Shown: one piece after another, positions 50,201 through 57,779 of the stretch
Layout of the letters: every line of letters begins with the position of its first letter
Position numbering within the stretch: the stretch's first letter is position 1
Assembly (NCBI RefSeq): GCF_004366075.1
Contig: NZ_SODU01000004.1
Coordinates: forward strand, 740,839 to 804,838
DNA from: Kribbella pratensis
GTDB lineage: Bacteria > Actinomycetota > Actinomycetes > Propionibacteriales > Kribbellaceae
DNA length: 64,000 nt
Reading direction: 5' to 3'
Position numbers and translations under genes: made by a program
Notes under the pieces: model-generated
What the model saw: the letters and a program-made list of their open reading frames with translations, nothing else
The model's database searches: none
What the model was told of the DNA's origin: nothing

Positions 50201-50734
50201 ACCGACGAGGTCCTCATCGACCCCGGAACCGCGAAGGGCGCCCGCGACCTCGAGCTCCCGCCGTGGTCCAAGGGCCGCTACGGCACCGCGATCGGCCGCG
50301 CGGTGCACGCCGTACTCCAGGTGGTCGACCTCTCCACCGGCGCCGGCCTCGAAGCTGCCGTGTCCACGCAATGCCTCGCCGAGGGAGTCCTCGAGTACGC
50401 CGACGTCGTCACCGCACTCGTCCGTTCGGCGCTCGCATCCGACGTGGTGAAACGCGCCGCCGCCCGCGAGTACTGGCGCGAGTCGTACGTCGGCACCGTC
50501 CAGCCGGACGGCACCGTGCTCGAAGGTTTCGTCGACCTCATCTACCGCGAGGACGACGGCCGCCTCACCATCGTCGACTACAAGACCGACGCGATCCCGG
50601 CTGCCGCCCTGGACAGCCGGGTCGCGTACTACGCACCCCAGCTCCAGGCGTACGCCGAGATCCTCCCGAACACGGCGCCGCCCGTCCTGCTTTTCCTCAA
50701 CCCCAGCGGCGCGATCGAACGACAGGTGCCCTAG
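47285..50734 (+). CDS. AddA/UvrD-like helicase-nuclease (1149 aa)
   Basis: This is the motor partner of the AddB-like protein. UvrD motifs occur in order: Walker A VEAGAGSGKTHALVERV, GTLHAFAQQIL, Walker B LLDEFQDTDPIQIEL, VGDPKQSIYRFRRANI, LTTNFRTVPPIL, VMTIHAAKGLEFPIVILSG and LLYVAATRARDHLVVSLH. The C-terminal RecB nuclease domain has GRAVHAVLQ, EGFVDLIYREDD and IVDYKTD, then YAPQLQAYAE. An acidic, Pro-rich insertion (about residues 460-560) separates the helicase halves. The pair should unwind and resect DNA ends for recombination. The ATG overlaps the upstream gene by 8 bp, so stoichiometric expression is likely. Confidence 0.88.
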   Translation: MSEQLLDGSARDRIRSDTDTTLFVEAGAGSGKTHALVERVRTLVLRDGVPLRSIAAVTFTEKAGAELRDRLRVEFEKARKTEDRQLADAALDDLDSASIGTLHAFAQQILLAHPIEAGLPPLIDVLDEVGSSVAFEERWAELQQQLLDDDSIAEPLLLAMAVGVELKHLRSLARLFGNDWDLIADRVLVEPPELVAMPDLSGLIAAAAQIGAAAETCLDPEDRLLPKVQQIRELGLTLDTASDQETQLALLQTFRGLKVGRIGRKENWPDIAKVRADCTEVVEVAGSLVELLLDACLRHLSHWIAERVLESAELRRAEGRLEFHDLLVLARDLLRRDPEVRADLQDRFERLLLDEFQDTDPIQIELAVRIAGGADADATDWHDVEVPEGRLFVVGDPKQSIYRFRRANIATYLTAQQLLGETVALTTNFRTVPPILSWINTVFATLIQPHESAQPSYQSLSPHRTSPTRGASARTEPSAPSPDAPVKGDQLSIFDEPTLFDTPAESEEEVSDLAAVLPFRRRGADVPPEPLPDESEDPSAGPAVTILGATPHEDLPRAQASVLREREATDVAAVIEEALREGWLVYDDRAETWRPAAAGDIAVLVPARTSLPFLEDALDRADIPYRAEASSLVYQTAEVRDLLACARALGDPSDQLALVTTLRSPLFGCGDDDLYTWKRNGGTFTLTAPVPDQLLTHPIGEAMEWLRRTYYAARWLTPSEVLAKIVADRRMLEVAAIGPRARDAWRRIRFVVDQARAWSEVEHGGLRSYLAWAAHQGEETSRVAEAVLPETDADAVRVMTIHAAKGLEFPIVILSGMTASPNRQRGVQVLWPLPGGYAVKLKSSVQTEDFDLVQPVDEQMDDYERRRLLYVAATRARDHLVVSLHRSGNRRHTSNAELLANAGGVDAPHATLFTGPPVPDREPTGSPDVTPPISRTEWETRAAAAQAASRARSAQSASGLEGTGPELSVAAGTDEVLIDPGTAKGARDLELPPWSKGRYGTAIGRAVHAVLQVVDLSTGAGLEAAVSTQCLAEGVLEYADVVTALVRSALASDVVKRAAAREYWRESYVGTVQPDGTVLEGFVDLIYREDDGRLTIVDYKTDAIPAAALDSRVAYYAPQLQAYAEILPNTAPPVLLFLNPSGAIERQVP

Positions 50735-51372
50735 GCAACGATCCGCACCGCCAGCACGACGATCACCGCGGCCGACGCCAACGCGGTCACCAGTCGCCCC
50801 AACGGACCGGTGAGCAACCGCCCGAGCAAGGCGCCACCGCCCGCGAGCAGCAGTTGCCAACTAGCGGACGCCACGAACGCCGCGACCACGAACACGATCC
50901 GCTCGCCAAGCCCCGCGACGCCCGATCCTCCAAGCACCAGCGCCGCGAAGTAGATCACCGTCCACGGGTTCAGCATCGTCATCCCGAGCATCCCGAAGTA
51001 CGCCGCCCACGCCCCGATCGGCGTCTCCTGCTGCAGCGCAACGATCCGCCGCTCGCGATACCGCCGTACCGCCTTGGCCGCACCCATCACCGCGAGCCCG
51101 ATCAGCACCACGACCGATGCCCACCGCAACGGCCCGACAACCGGCACCAACAGCGGAGCCAACACCGAGCCGGCGCCCGCAGCCACCGCCGCGTACACGC
51201 CATCAGCCGAAGCAACCCCCAGCGCGGCAAACGCCCCGATCCGCAACGAACTCCGCGCCGTCAACGCCACCAAATAGGTCCCGACAGGCCCGACCGGCAT
51301 AGCAACCCCATACCCAGCCAAGAGCCCCGCGACCACCACCCCGATCACAACTGACCGGAGATCGACCCCCAC
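50731..51372 (-). CDS. LysE/RhtB-family exporter
   Basis: The 213-residue membrane protein has six predicted spans and the family signature near the N-terminus: LLAGYGVAMPVGPVGTYLVA, then AFAALGVASADGVYAAVAAG, and a central GMLGMTMLNPWTVIYFAALV with the conserved NP. LysE proteins export amino acids or related compounds. Its stop overlaps the end of the helicase gene by 4 bp tail to tail. GTG 51372 is assumed; an upstream small reading frame overlaps it. Confidence 0.86.
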   Translation of the reverse strand: MGVDLRSVVIGVVVAGLLAGYGVAMPVGPVGTYLVALTARSSLRIGAFAALGVASADGVYAAVAAGAGSVLAPLLVPVVGPLRWASVVVLIGLAVMGAAKAVRRYRERRIVALQQETPIGAWAAYFGMLGMTMLNPWTVIYFAALVLGGSGVAGLGERIVFVVAAFVASASWQLLLAGGGALLGRLLTGPLGRLVTALASAAVIVVLAVRIVA

Positions 51373-51455
51373 CCACGACCAACCTGCTGCTGCAGAACCC
51401 CAGCCACCAAGGCCAAAGCTCCCACCAGCAACACACCAAAGGTCGTAGTAATCAT
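51345..51455 (-). CDS. Possible 36-aa hydrophobic peptide overlapping the exporter start
   Basis: From ATG 51455 a frame encodes MITTTFGVLLVGALALVAGV then LQQQVGRGWGSISGQL, i.e. one membrane span with a polar tail, ending 28 bp inside the exporter gene. It could be a leader peptide or a tiny membrane protein coupled to the exporter. A G-run before the ATG is the only ribosome-site candidate. Chance cannot be excluded. Confidence 0.3.
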   Translation of the reverse strand: MITTTFGVLLVGALALVAGVLQQQVGRGWGSISGQL

Positions 51456-51595
51456 CCCCCCATGATGAGCACCCACCCCAACCCCCTCAACCCAATTACC
51501 AACCGCACCGCTGGCGGCCTTGTTGCACCGCTAGCGCCCTACAACGCGCCACGGCTGAAACAACCCGCTATCCCCGCGCCAGCTTGGTCAGGTCT

Positions 51596-52177
51596 TCACT
51601 CGCTCGCCGTAGGGATGGCGTTGTCGATGAGGACGGCGGCGATGGCGGCGGCGGTGGGGAAGGATGCGCTGTTGAGGACTCGGGTACGGGCCGCGGCGCC
51701 GTCGAGGAGCAGCGCCAGTTGCTCGCCGAGTTGTTCGGGGTTGATGGCGCCGGCTTCGCGGGCGGTTTCAGTGAGCCGCGCGGCGATGGCGATCTTGTAG
51801 TCGCGTGCGTACTGGGATGCGGGGTGTTGGGGGTCGTGGAGCTCGACGGCCGCCGCGATGTAGGGGCACAGGGGTGCGGACGCGGGGATCTCGAAGGCGG
51901 CGAGGAGTCGTTCGCGGGGTGTGAGGTCGGTGCGGTCGAACACTCCGGGCATGACGTCAGGATCGAATCGGCGCAGGTATTCGGCGACGAGTTCGTCCTT
52001 GCTGGTGAAGTGCTGGTACGCCGTGCGCTTGGACACCTGGGCCACGGCGCAGAGTTGGTCCATGCCGGTGCGGTTGATGCCCTGTTCGCGGAACAGCTGC
52101 TGTGAAGCGCTGAGGATGCGCTCACGTGCGCCCCTGCCGCGGCGCCGGCCCTGGGGGCCCTTCTCCAACTCCGTCAT
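51596..52177 (-). CDS. TetR-family regulator
   Basis: ATG 52177 is placed at MTELEKGPQGRRRGRGARER; the 193-residue regulator has the TetR DNA-binding helices (RERILSASQQLFREQGINRT, then GMDQLCAVAQVSKRTAYQHF and TSKDELVAEYL). The C-terminal ligand domain is of the type with DLTPRERLLAAFEIP and AAVELHDPQHPASQYARDYK, common among regulators of adjacent redox enzymes. It is divergent from an SDR/F420-like gene pair over an ACCGATCGGT palindrome, so it probably represses these genes and itself. Confidence 0.88.
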   Translation of the reverse strand: MTELEKGPQGRRRGRGARERILSASQQLFREQGINRTGMDQLCAVAQVSKRTAYQHFTSKDELVAEYLRRFDPDVMPGVFDRTDLTPRERLLAAFEIPASAPLCPYIAAAVELHDPQHPASQYARDYKIAIAARLTETAREAGAINPEQLGEQLALLLDGAAARTRVLNSASFPTAAAIAAVLIDNAIPTASE

Positions 52178-52200
52178 GGCTCCAGCATAGCCCGTTCGGT

Positions 52201-52210
52201 ACCGATCGGT
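52201..52210. promoter_or_regulatory. TetR operator-like palindrome ACCGATCGGT
   Basis: A perfect 10-bp palindrome lies 24 bp upstream of the TetR start codon and 103 bp upstream of the SDR start. GTAC sequences flank it loosely on both sides. Position and symmetry fit a TetR-family operator controlling both divergent units. Confidence 0.5.
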
Positions 52211-52312
52211 GTACGTAGCTTGCACTTCGATCAGCCGTCCGCTACGTTACGTACACAGGTTGGTGTATTTAAGCCGCCCTGGTCCAGGCACCACCAATTC
52301 AACGGAGTGATC

Positions 52313-53047
52313 GTGGGAAAGCTCGATGGCAAGGTCGCGGTAATCACGGGCGGATCCACCGGCATGGCACTGGCCGGCGCCAAACTGTTCGTCGACGAAG
52401 GAGCGCATGTCTTCATCCAGGCCCGGCGCCAGGCTGCACTGGACGATGCCGTCAAGCAGATCGGCCGCAACGTCACCGCCGTACAGGGTGACGCGGCCGA
52501 ACTGGACGACCTGGACCGCTTGTACGACACGGTCAAGCGGGAAAAGGGCTCGATCGATGTGTTGTGGGCCAGCGCCGGGATGGGTGAACCCGGCGTCCTC
52601 GGCGAGATCACCGAGGAGCAGTTCGACCGCGCCTTCTCGCTCAATGTGCGCGGCACCCTGTTCACCGTGCAGAAGGCATTGCCGCTGATGAACGACAACG
52701 GCTCGATCTTCATGACCGGATCCAGCGCCTCCCTCGCCGGCTACCCCGGCTGGAGCCTCTACGCGGGAAGCAAAGCCGTCCAGCAGGCCTGGGCCCGCGT
52801 CTGGCTCAACGAACTGCGCGACCGCAAGATCCGGGTCAACGTCCTGACCCCCGGCCAGGTCGCCACCGCCAAACAGGAAGAACTGTTCGACGAGGCAACC
52901 AAGGCCGCATTCGAATCCCTCATCCCCCGCGGAAAGATGGCCCGCCCCGAGGAAATCGCCACCGTCGCCCTGTTCCTCGCCTCCGACGACTCCAGCTACG
53001 TCAACGGCCTGGAACTGGTCGCAGACGGCGGCACCACCGCCATCTGA
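52313..53047 (+). CDS. Short-chain dehydrogenase/reductase (SDR)
   Basis: GTG 52313 starts VGKLDGKVAVITGGSTGMAL, the classical SDR beginning; GGAG lies 7 nt before it. The 244-residue enzyme has the cofactor loop TGGSTGMA, the ASAGMGEP strand (NNAG equivalent), catalytic Ser in FMTGSSASLAG, YAGSKAV (Tyr-x3-Lys) and the C-terminal DDSSYVNGLELVADGGTT. The substrate is unknown. It is regulated presumably by the divergent TetR protein and followed 36 bp later by an F420-reductase-like gene. Confidence 0.9.
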   Translation: MGKLDGKVAVITGGSTGMALAGAKLFVDEGAHVFIQARRQAALDDAVKQIGRNVTAVQGDAAELDDLDRLYDTVKREKGSIDVLWASAGMGEPGVLGEITEEQFDRAFSLNVRGTLFTVQKALPLMNDNGSIFMTGSSASLAGYPGWSLYAGSKAVQQAWARVWLNELRDRKIRVNVLTPGQVATAKQEELFDEATKAAFESLIPRGKMARPEEIATVALFLASDDSSYVNGLELVADGGTTAI

Positions 53048-53083
53048 ACCACACACCTCGAGAACTGGAAGAGAGCACACCTC

Positions 53084-53707
53084 ATGGGCAGCATCACCCT
53101 CATCGGTACGGGAAACATGGCCCGTACCATCGGCACACTCGCGGTGGCGGGCGGCAACACGGTCGAGGTCATGGGCCGCGATCAGTCCAAGGCCGACGAC
53201 CTGGCCAAGGCTCTCGGCCGCGGCTCGACGACGGGCAAGTGGGGCGCCGTCCCGACCGGGGACATCGTCATCACAGCCCTGTTGTACGACGGCGTCGTCC
53301 CGGTGGTCACGGAGTACGGAGACGCCCTCGCGGGCAAGGTCATCGTCGACATCAGCAACCCGTTCAACGCCACCTTCGACGGACTGGCCCACAGCGAGGA
53401 GACCTCGATCGCGCAGGAAGTCGCCAAGGTAGCCCCGGCCGGCGCCAGCGTGGTGAAGGCCTTCAACACCATCTTCCGTGACGTCCTGGAGCAGGGCCGT
53501 CCCGACGTCTTCATCGCCGGCGACAACGTGCAGGCCAAGGCTGCCGTGGCGGCCTTCATCCAGAGCCTCGGGCTGCGCCCCCTGGACGCCGGCAGCCTGA
53601 AAATGGCGCACTGGCTGGAAGGAATGGGCGTAGTCACTATGGGCCTCGCCGCCAACGGCGTCGGCCACTGGAACTTCGCCCTCGGCATCAACGAATTCAC
53701 CGCCTGA
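53084..53707 (+). CDS. NADPH/F420-type dinucleotide-binding reductase (F420_oxidored family)
   Basis: The 207-residue protein starts with a Rossmann motif ITLIGTGNMARTIGTLAVAG and TVEVMGRD, then KVIVDISNPFNATFDGL and the FIQSLGLRPLDAGSL segment, the layout of coenzyme F420-dependent NADP reductase-like proteins. SNPFN is the segment expected at the nicotinamide/F420 side. It could transfer hydride between a deazaflavin and NADP or be a dehydrogenase with other cofactor use. It shares the transcript with the SDR gene. A minus-strand open frame covers the same DNA antisense. Confidence 0.82.
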   Translation: MGSITLIGTGNMARTIGTLAVAGGNTVEVMGRDQSKADDLAKALGRGSTTGKWGAVPTGDIVITALLYDGVVPVVTEYGDALAGKVIVDISNPFNATFDGLAHSEETSIAQEVAKVAPAGASVVKAFNTIFRDVLEQGRPDVFIAGDNVQAKAAVAAFIQSLGLRPLDAGSLKMAHWLEGMGVVTMGLAANGVGHWNFALGINEFTA

Positions 53708-54375
53708 ACAGTAGCCACGGCGACGACAGCCGAACGCGCCTGAACGCCAGCACGTTCTACAACGAGCGGCCACACCCGGCTCGCCCGTCGACCACGCTCG
53801 CCCCGCCCAGCGCCGGCATGCCTCGGCGTTGGTGGACGAACAATCCCGCGACCTGGGACGGCGAGCTCTTCGCCCCAACTCGCCCAAGCGGTGTCTGCGA
53901 GTCCTCGGGCGTACTGCCTCAGCATCAACAACTCATGGTCCGAGATGGGCGAGATCGGGCCGTCCGGATCCAATGCACACCCGAACTGTCCTTGCGCCGT
54001 CATCCAGGCCAAAACACCTCTAGACATGCAGCCGGGGTCGAACAACTGCGGCGGGTCGCAGAACGGAAGCCCTTCAGCGCCGACCCACGCAACAGAACAT
54101 CCCGACTCGATGACCGCGGCAAGCGAAACACGCAGCGCGGCCGCCAGACCGTCGGCGGTCGGCCAGACGAGAATCGGCAGGTCCCAGGTCGGGATCTCCC
54201 ATGCCTCACCCCGGAGAACGAACTCGTCGAGGGCGGGTCCCCCGAACCAACCATCGTCTGGAAACACGACCGGACTCCGCTCTCCGCGCCTCGCAAGACC
54301 GTAGATCGTGATACCCGGCACCTCGTCCCCGTCAACAATCACAACGAGCGAATCACGCGCGAGACGTGAACTCAT
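53182..54375 (-). CDS. Hypothetical protein, 3' part probably spurious (natural end lost)
   Basis: The first 170-180 codons from 54375 look coding (MSSRLARDSLVVIVDGDEVP, GITIYGLARRGERSPVVFPD, ISDHELLMLRQYARGLADTA). Downstream of about 53820 the composition becomes Arg/Ala-rich, and the frame then runs antisense through the reductase gene at 53084-53707 before a stop at 53182. The natural C-terminus therefore seems to have been lost by rearrangement; a transposase-like fragment lies at that junction. The N-terminal part is a member of the small-gene group behind the Rhs locus, coupled to the upstream 66-aa gene by ATGA. Function unknown. Confidence 0.5.
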   Translation of the reverse strand: MSSRLARDSLVVIVDGDEVPGITIYGLARRGERSPVVFPDDGWFGGPALDEFVLRGEAWEIPTWDLPILVWPTADGLAAALRVSLAAVIESGCSVAWVGAEGLPFCDPPQLFDPGCMSRGVLAWMTAQGQFGCALDPDGPISPISDHELLMLRQYARGLADTAWASWGEELAVPGRGIVRPPTPRHAGAGRGERGRRASRVWPLVVERAGVQARSAVVAVATVQAVNSLMPRAKFQWPTPLAARPIVTTPIPSSQCAIFRLPASRGRSPRLWMKAATAALACTLSPAMKTSGRPCSRTSRKMVLKAFTTLAPAGATLATSCAIEVSSLWASPSKVALNGLLMSTMTLPARASPYSVTTGTTPSYNRAVMTMSPVGTAPHLPVVEPRPRALARSSALD

Positions 54376-54572
54376 GCCATCCCTCCAACCGTTCTAAGAG
54401 CTAGGTGGGCCCCCGGGCCAAGCGCGACCACAGCCTCGTCTGACTCCGGTTGCCGGACTGCACACGGCCACCGGACACACACGCCCGGAAGCGATCCACG
54501 ATCCTGGCTGGCCGGGTCGTCGCGGACCAATTCGTGAATGTCGGCACCGTCGCCGGCCGCCCCCTCTCCCAC
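54372..54572 (-). CDS. Small hypothetical protein (66 aa)
   Basis: A GTG at 54572, one base after the stop of the 105-aa gene, opens a 66-codon frame ending as ATGA with the next gene. It encodes GDGADIHELVRDDPASQDRG, SLPGVCVRWPCAVRQPESDE and AVVALGPGAHLALRTVGGMA. The frame can be read further upstream, but only this part fits between its neighbours. No family is known. Its tight packing suggests it is translated with them. Confidence 0.5.
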   Translation of the reverse strand: MGEGAAGDGADIHELVRDDPASQDRGSLPGVCVRWPCAVRQPESDEAVVALGPGAHLALRTVGGMA

Positions 54573-54573
54573 C

Positions 54574-54891
54574 TCATTCCGGCTCGTCCTCACGCCGCCG
54601 GTACACCCACTCCTCACCAGCCAACAGTTCCCGCGACTGGAAGCCCGGCACAACCACAGCCTCGAACCGCACATCAACGAGAGGCGCGAAGTCAGCAACA
54701 ACATAGGCCTCGGCCTCGGCGGCCAACAAACGCTCGTCGTCGCCTACTGCCTCGTAGATGAATCTTGCTTCGATGAGGGGGTAGGTGGGGCTGACTGCCA
54801 CAGCTCTGAGGCCGGGCGTGACCAGGTCCCAGAGAGCCCGCTGGAACGACAGCAGAACTTCGATCCGGAACGCAGCGGAGTCTGTTGTCAT
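54574..54891 (-). CDS. Hypothetical protein (105 aa)
   Basis: ATG 54891 begins MTTDSAAFRIEVLLSFQRAL. The acidic protein has a first helix-strand unit (WDLVTPGLRAVAVSPTYPLI), EARFIYEAVGDDERLLAAEA and VVADFAPLVDVRFEAVVVPG. Acidic charge, size and position in a row of small genes after a toxin gene are in keeping with an immunity-like protein; its sequence gives no direct proof. It lies 30 bp after the frameshifted SUKH-like gene. Confidence 0.6.
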   Translation of the reverse strand: MTTDSAAFRIEVLLSFQRALWDLVTPGLRAVAVSPTYPLIEARFIYEAVGDDERLLAAEAEAYVVADFAPLVDVRFEAVVVPGFQSRELLAGEEWVYRRREDEPE

Positions 54892-54921
54892 CCCGGCATC
54901 CTTTTGTGCTGTGGCGCTCGG

Positions 54922-55438
54922 TCAGTCATCTGGTTCGCCTTCGATCAGGTCCTCGATCGCGCGCCGCAGCCACGTGTAGAACGACGGAGCGTCTCGCGGA
55001 GTTCGCGCCCGGAGTAGTCGAAGTCGTGAATGACCAGCACCTCAGCGAACCGACCTGCCAACATGTCACTTCGTCGTTGTCCTGGCACCGCGCAAAGGGC
55101 ACCAACACCCGCCCGGGATACCGTGCCGCCAAGCTCGCGTAACGGGCAAGCAGCGAATCGCCCTCGAGAATCCGCCAAGGCTCCAGGTCAACCAACCCGA
55201 GCTCGACCACCCGAATGAACGACGCAGGATACGGGAAGCCACTCGGGATGTCGGACAGACCAAGCAGATATCCCATCGTCAGCGCCCCCTTCCATCGGGT
55301 GAGCACCGTCCTAGCCAGGTACTTCGAGTTGCCACCTGCGGCCAGTTGGACGCCGTCGGACCAGCCCAATAACTGATCAGCCTCAGCGTCATCCTTGCCC
55401 TTGTGTTCATGACGACCGGTCGCCCGACCCGCTGTCAT
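54922..55438 (-). pseudogene. SUKH-like immunity gene with two frameshifts
   Basis: A protein reading can be pieced together from three frames. The first frame gives GYLLGLSDIPSGFPYPASFI, RVVELGLVDLEPWRILEGDS and PFARCQDNDEVTCW. A second frame takes over near 55046 (GRFAEVLVIHDFDYSGRELR) and a third near 54988 (SFYTWLRRAIEDLIEGEPDD), ending at the stop at 54922-54924. Continuous, it would be a SMI1/KNR4 (SUKH)-like immunity protein. In single frames it runs into Arg-rich nonsense. The ATG near 55438 overlaps the Rhs immunity gene by 32 bp. Sequencing error is possible. Confidence 0.6.
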
Positions 55439-55802
55439 CGAGTACGAGGCGGGCTGCGCGCGCCCGAACGCGCATTTCACCCCAGTCGCCCTGTAACTCG
55501 TAAAGCCCCGAGTCCCAAGTCATCGTGTCGATGTGTCCGTAGTCGATCTCGCCAGTCGCATCGATTGCCGGAGGCGCACCCTGGGCGACCCACTCGAGAT
55601 CCGTGACCTTTTCGAAAACGAGTTGCCCGTCGAGGTAGAACAGGTTGTTGCCGGGGTGCGGAAGCTTGTACCGGGGATGCTCAGGCGTGAGGACGAGGTC
55701 CAGCCGGAATACCACTGACCCTGGCCTCGCCGTCACATCGAGGACCCAGGACTCCTCCAGCACGTACGTGTCGAACCCGGGCAGATTCTCATAAGGAGTC
55801 AT
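55407..55802 (-). CDS. Putative immunity protein for the Rhs toxin (131 aa)
   Basis: ATG 55802 (MTPYENLPGFDTYVLEESWV) lies 14 bp inside the end of the Rhs gene, so the two are coupled. The 131-residue acidic protein is beta-rich (LDVTARPGSVVFRLDLVLTP, NLFYLDGQLVFEKVTDLEWV, DTMTWDSGLYELQGDWGEMR, VRARAARLVLDD). The family is not recognised by name. Location directly after a polymorphic toxin C-terminus and acidity support an immunity role, an inference. Confidence 0.65.
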   Translation of the reverse strand: MTPYENLPGFDTYVLEESWVLDVTARPGSVVFRLDLVLTPEHPRYKLPHPGNNLFYLDGQLVFEKVTDLEWVAQGAPPAIDATGEIDYGHIDTMTWDSGLYELQGDWGEMRVRARAARLVLDDSGSGDRSS

Positions 55803-57738
55803 GGCAAATCCCAGTCGATGGGCACGTGGTTTCCAGCACTCTTGCCGTGACGGGATTTCCGAACGGATCGACACGTTGACCGCTCGCGTTGCGTACTTCA
55901 ACATGTGGAAGCTCGCTTCCCGGCGTCCTCGGACTGCCCTGTTTCAGCGTCAAGCGTTTCACTCCCGCGGCATCGATGAAGACCATCGGGCCAGCCTTCG
56001 ACTGGGTCAGAACCCAGCCTTGTGTCTGCGCGAACGCGACGAGTTCCGATGCCTTCGCCGAGCCTCCCATCGTCAGATAACCAAGCGCGACATTGGCATC
56101 GTATTTCACGACTGCTCCACCGAGGGTCATCGTGATCCGACGACCCGCCGCGGCCGCCTCGGATGCTCTCCCGAGAGCCGGGAATCTGCCTGCAAGGCCG
56201 ACAATCGCTATGTCAGCGGCTAGTTGGGAGCAGTTGCCTTTTAGGACGCAGGCTTGGGAGTCGAGGATGCCGGCGGTGCCGGCGGAGATTACGCCGGTGG
56301 CTGAGGAGATTTGGAGGAGGATGGGGATGGCGGGGGCGCAGGCTCGGGCGAGGGTGCAGATGACGGCGCCGCCCAGGGCGGCTGTGGAGATGTAGCCGGA
56401 GATGTGGGAGACGTCGGTGAGGGTGCCCTCGATGTCGTCGAGGCCTTGTAGGTCGGTGGTTTTGAGGGGGTTGCCGGTGGTGTAGGCGTAGGGGTTCGCG
56501 GAGCCGGCTTGGTCTGTGGTGAGGAAGGTGCCGGTGGTGGGGTTGTACTCGCGTTGGCCGAGGAGGTAGTTGCCGGTGGGGAGTTTGAGGCCCCCGATGT
56601 AGCCGGGGGTCGGTGGGGTCGAGGCCGTCTGGTTGGTTGGGCCGGCTCGGGTTTGGCCGTAGGGCTCGTAGTCGTGCTGGTCGGGCTTGGTGGTCGTTGC
56701 TGTGAGCACCGAACCGTTGGCAGTCGTAGTGAGCGGGGTTCGTGCGGTCGGAGTCTGTTGGGCGACGAGGCCGGAGCCGTACAGGTAGCGGCTGGGTTGT
56801 GAGGCTCCTGTGGTGCCCAGGATCTGGGGTGAGAGGGGGTCCCAGAGGTAGTGGGTGGTTTGGGGGCCGGTGGTGGAGATGGCTCGGCGGCCGTCGCCGG
56901 TGTGGGTGTAGGTCGTCTTGACGCCGGCGGTGGTTGAGGTGGTGGGTTTGCCGGCGGCGGACCAGGTGTAGGTGGTGGTGCCGTCGGAGGTTCGGTTGCC
57001 GTCGGGGTCGTAGGTGTAGTGGTGGGTGGTTGGTACGTCGAGCGGGTAGTTGGCCGGCGTGGTGATCGAGGCCCGGAGTTCATTGGCGGGGCCGTACAGG
57101 GACCAGGTGCTGCCCGAGGGGCGCTTCTCCCAGGTGCGGTTGCCGTTGGCGTCGTAGTCGTAGCGAAGGTAATCGCTCGCGTCGTCGGTGCACTGGTCGA
57201 CGCCGTAGCAAGCCGCAGTCAGGCGGTTCAGGGAGTCATAGCTGTACGACGATTTGCCGGCGACGGAGTCGTCGGAGCGGGTGAGGTTGTCGGCGGCGTC
57301 GTACGCGGAGGTAATTGTCCGGAGTGCGCGGCCGTTCTGGGTGATGGACAAGGATGTGGTGCGACCGCGGACGTCCAGCTGTTCGGTCTTGACCAGCCCG
57401 CCGGGTTGGGTTGTGGTGATCGTGCCGCGGGCGAGGTCGTAGCGATACGAGGCCAGTGGCTTGCTGTCGGCTGCCGCGGAGGTCAGGCGGTTGGCGGCAT
57501 CCCACGTGTACGACTCGGTGTGACCAACTGCCGTCCGTCCGGTGAGGTTGCCGACGGCGTCCCAGCGGTAGGACACCGGGCCGGCCGACGTGAGCTGGTC
57601 GAAGGCGTCGTACTGGAAGCGGGTGAGGCCCAGACCGTCGGTCATCGACGTACGGCGGCCCGCGGCGTCCCACGTGTAGCTGACGGCGGGAGTCTTGTCG
57701 GAGTACGCGATGCGCAGCGGCGCACCGCGCGGATCCAA
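55789..57738 (-). pseudogene. Rhs polymorphic toxin, fragment 3 of 3 (core end and C-terminal toxin)
   Basis: This frame opens upstream at a frameshift near 57957 (HQTIVAEATTTFDASGRVTE) and contains many YD repeats (e.g. YSYDSLNRLTAACYG) and the Rhs core end GNYLLGQREYNPTTGTFLTT and DQAGSANPYAYTTGNPLKTT. After the core come a hydrophobic segment (AALGGAVICTLARACAPAIP) and a variable C-terminal domain of about 90 residues (ELVAFAQTQGWVLTQSKAGP, PGSELPHVEVRNASGQRVDP) with a His and Glu that could belong to a ribonuclease-like toxin. As no start codon with ribosome site is evident, it probably depends on the upstream frames. Confidence 0.75.
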
Positions 57739-57779
57739 GACATAGGACGCCGTCTTCCCCGAGGGCAGCGTGGTGCGGA

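Noticed and set aside
49396..51354. A 652-codon frame overlapping the AddA-like gene and the exporter
   Set aside because: Arg/Pro/His-rich shadow frame; real genes cover the interval.
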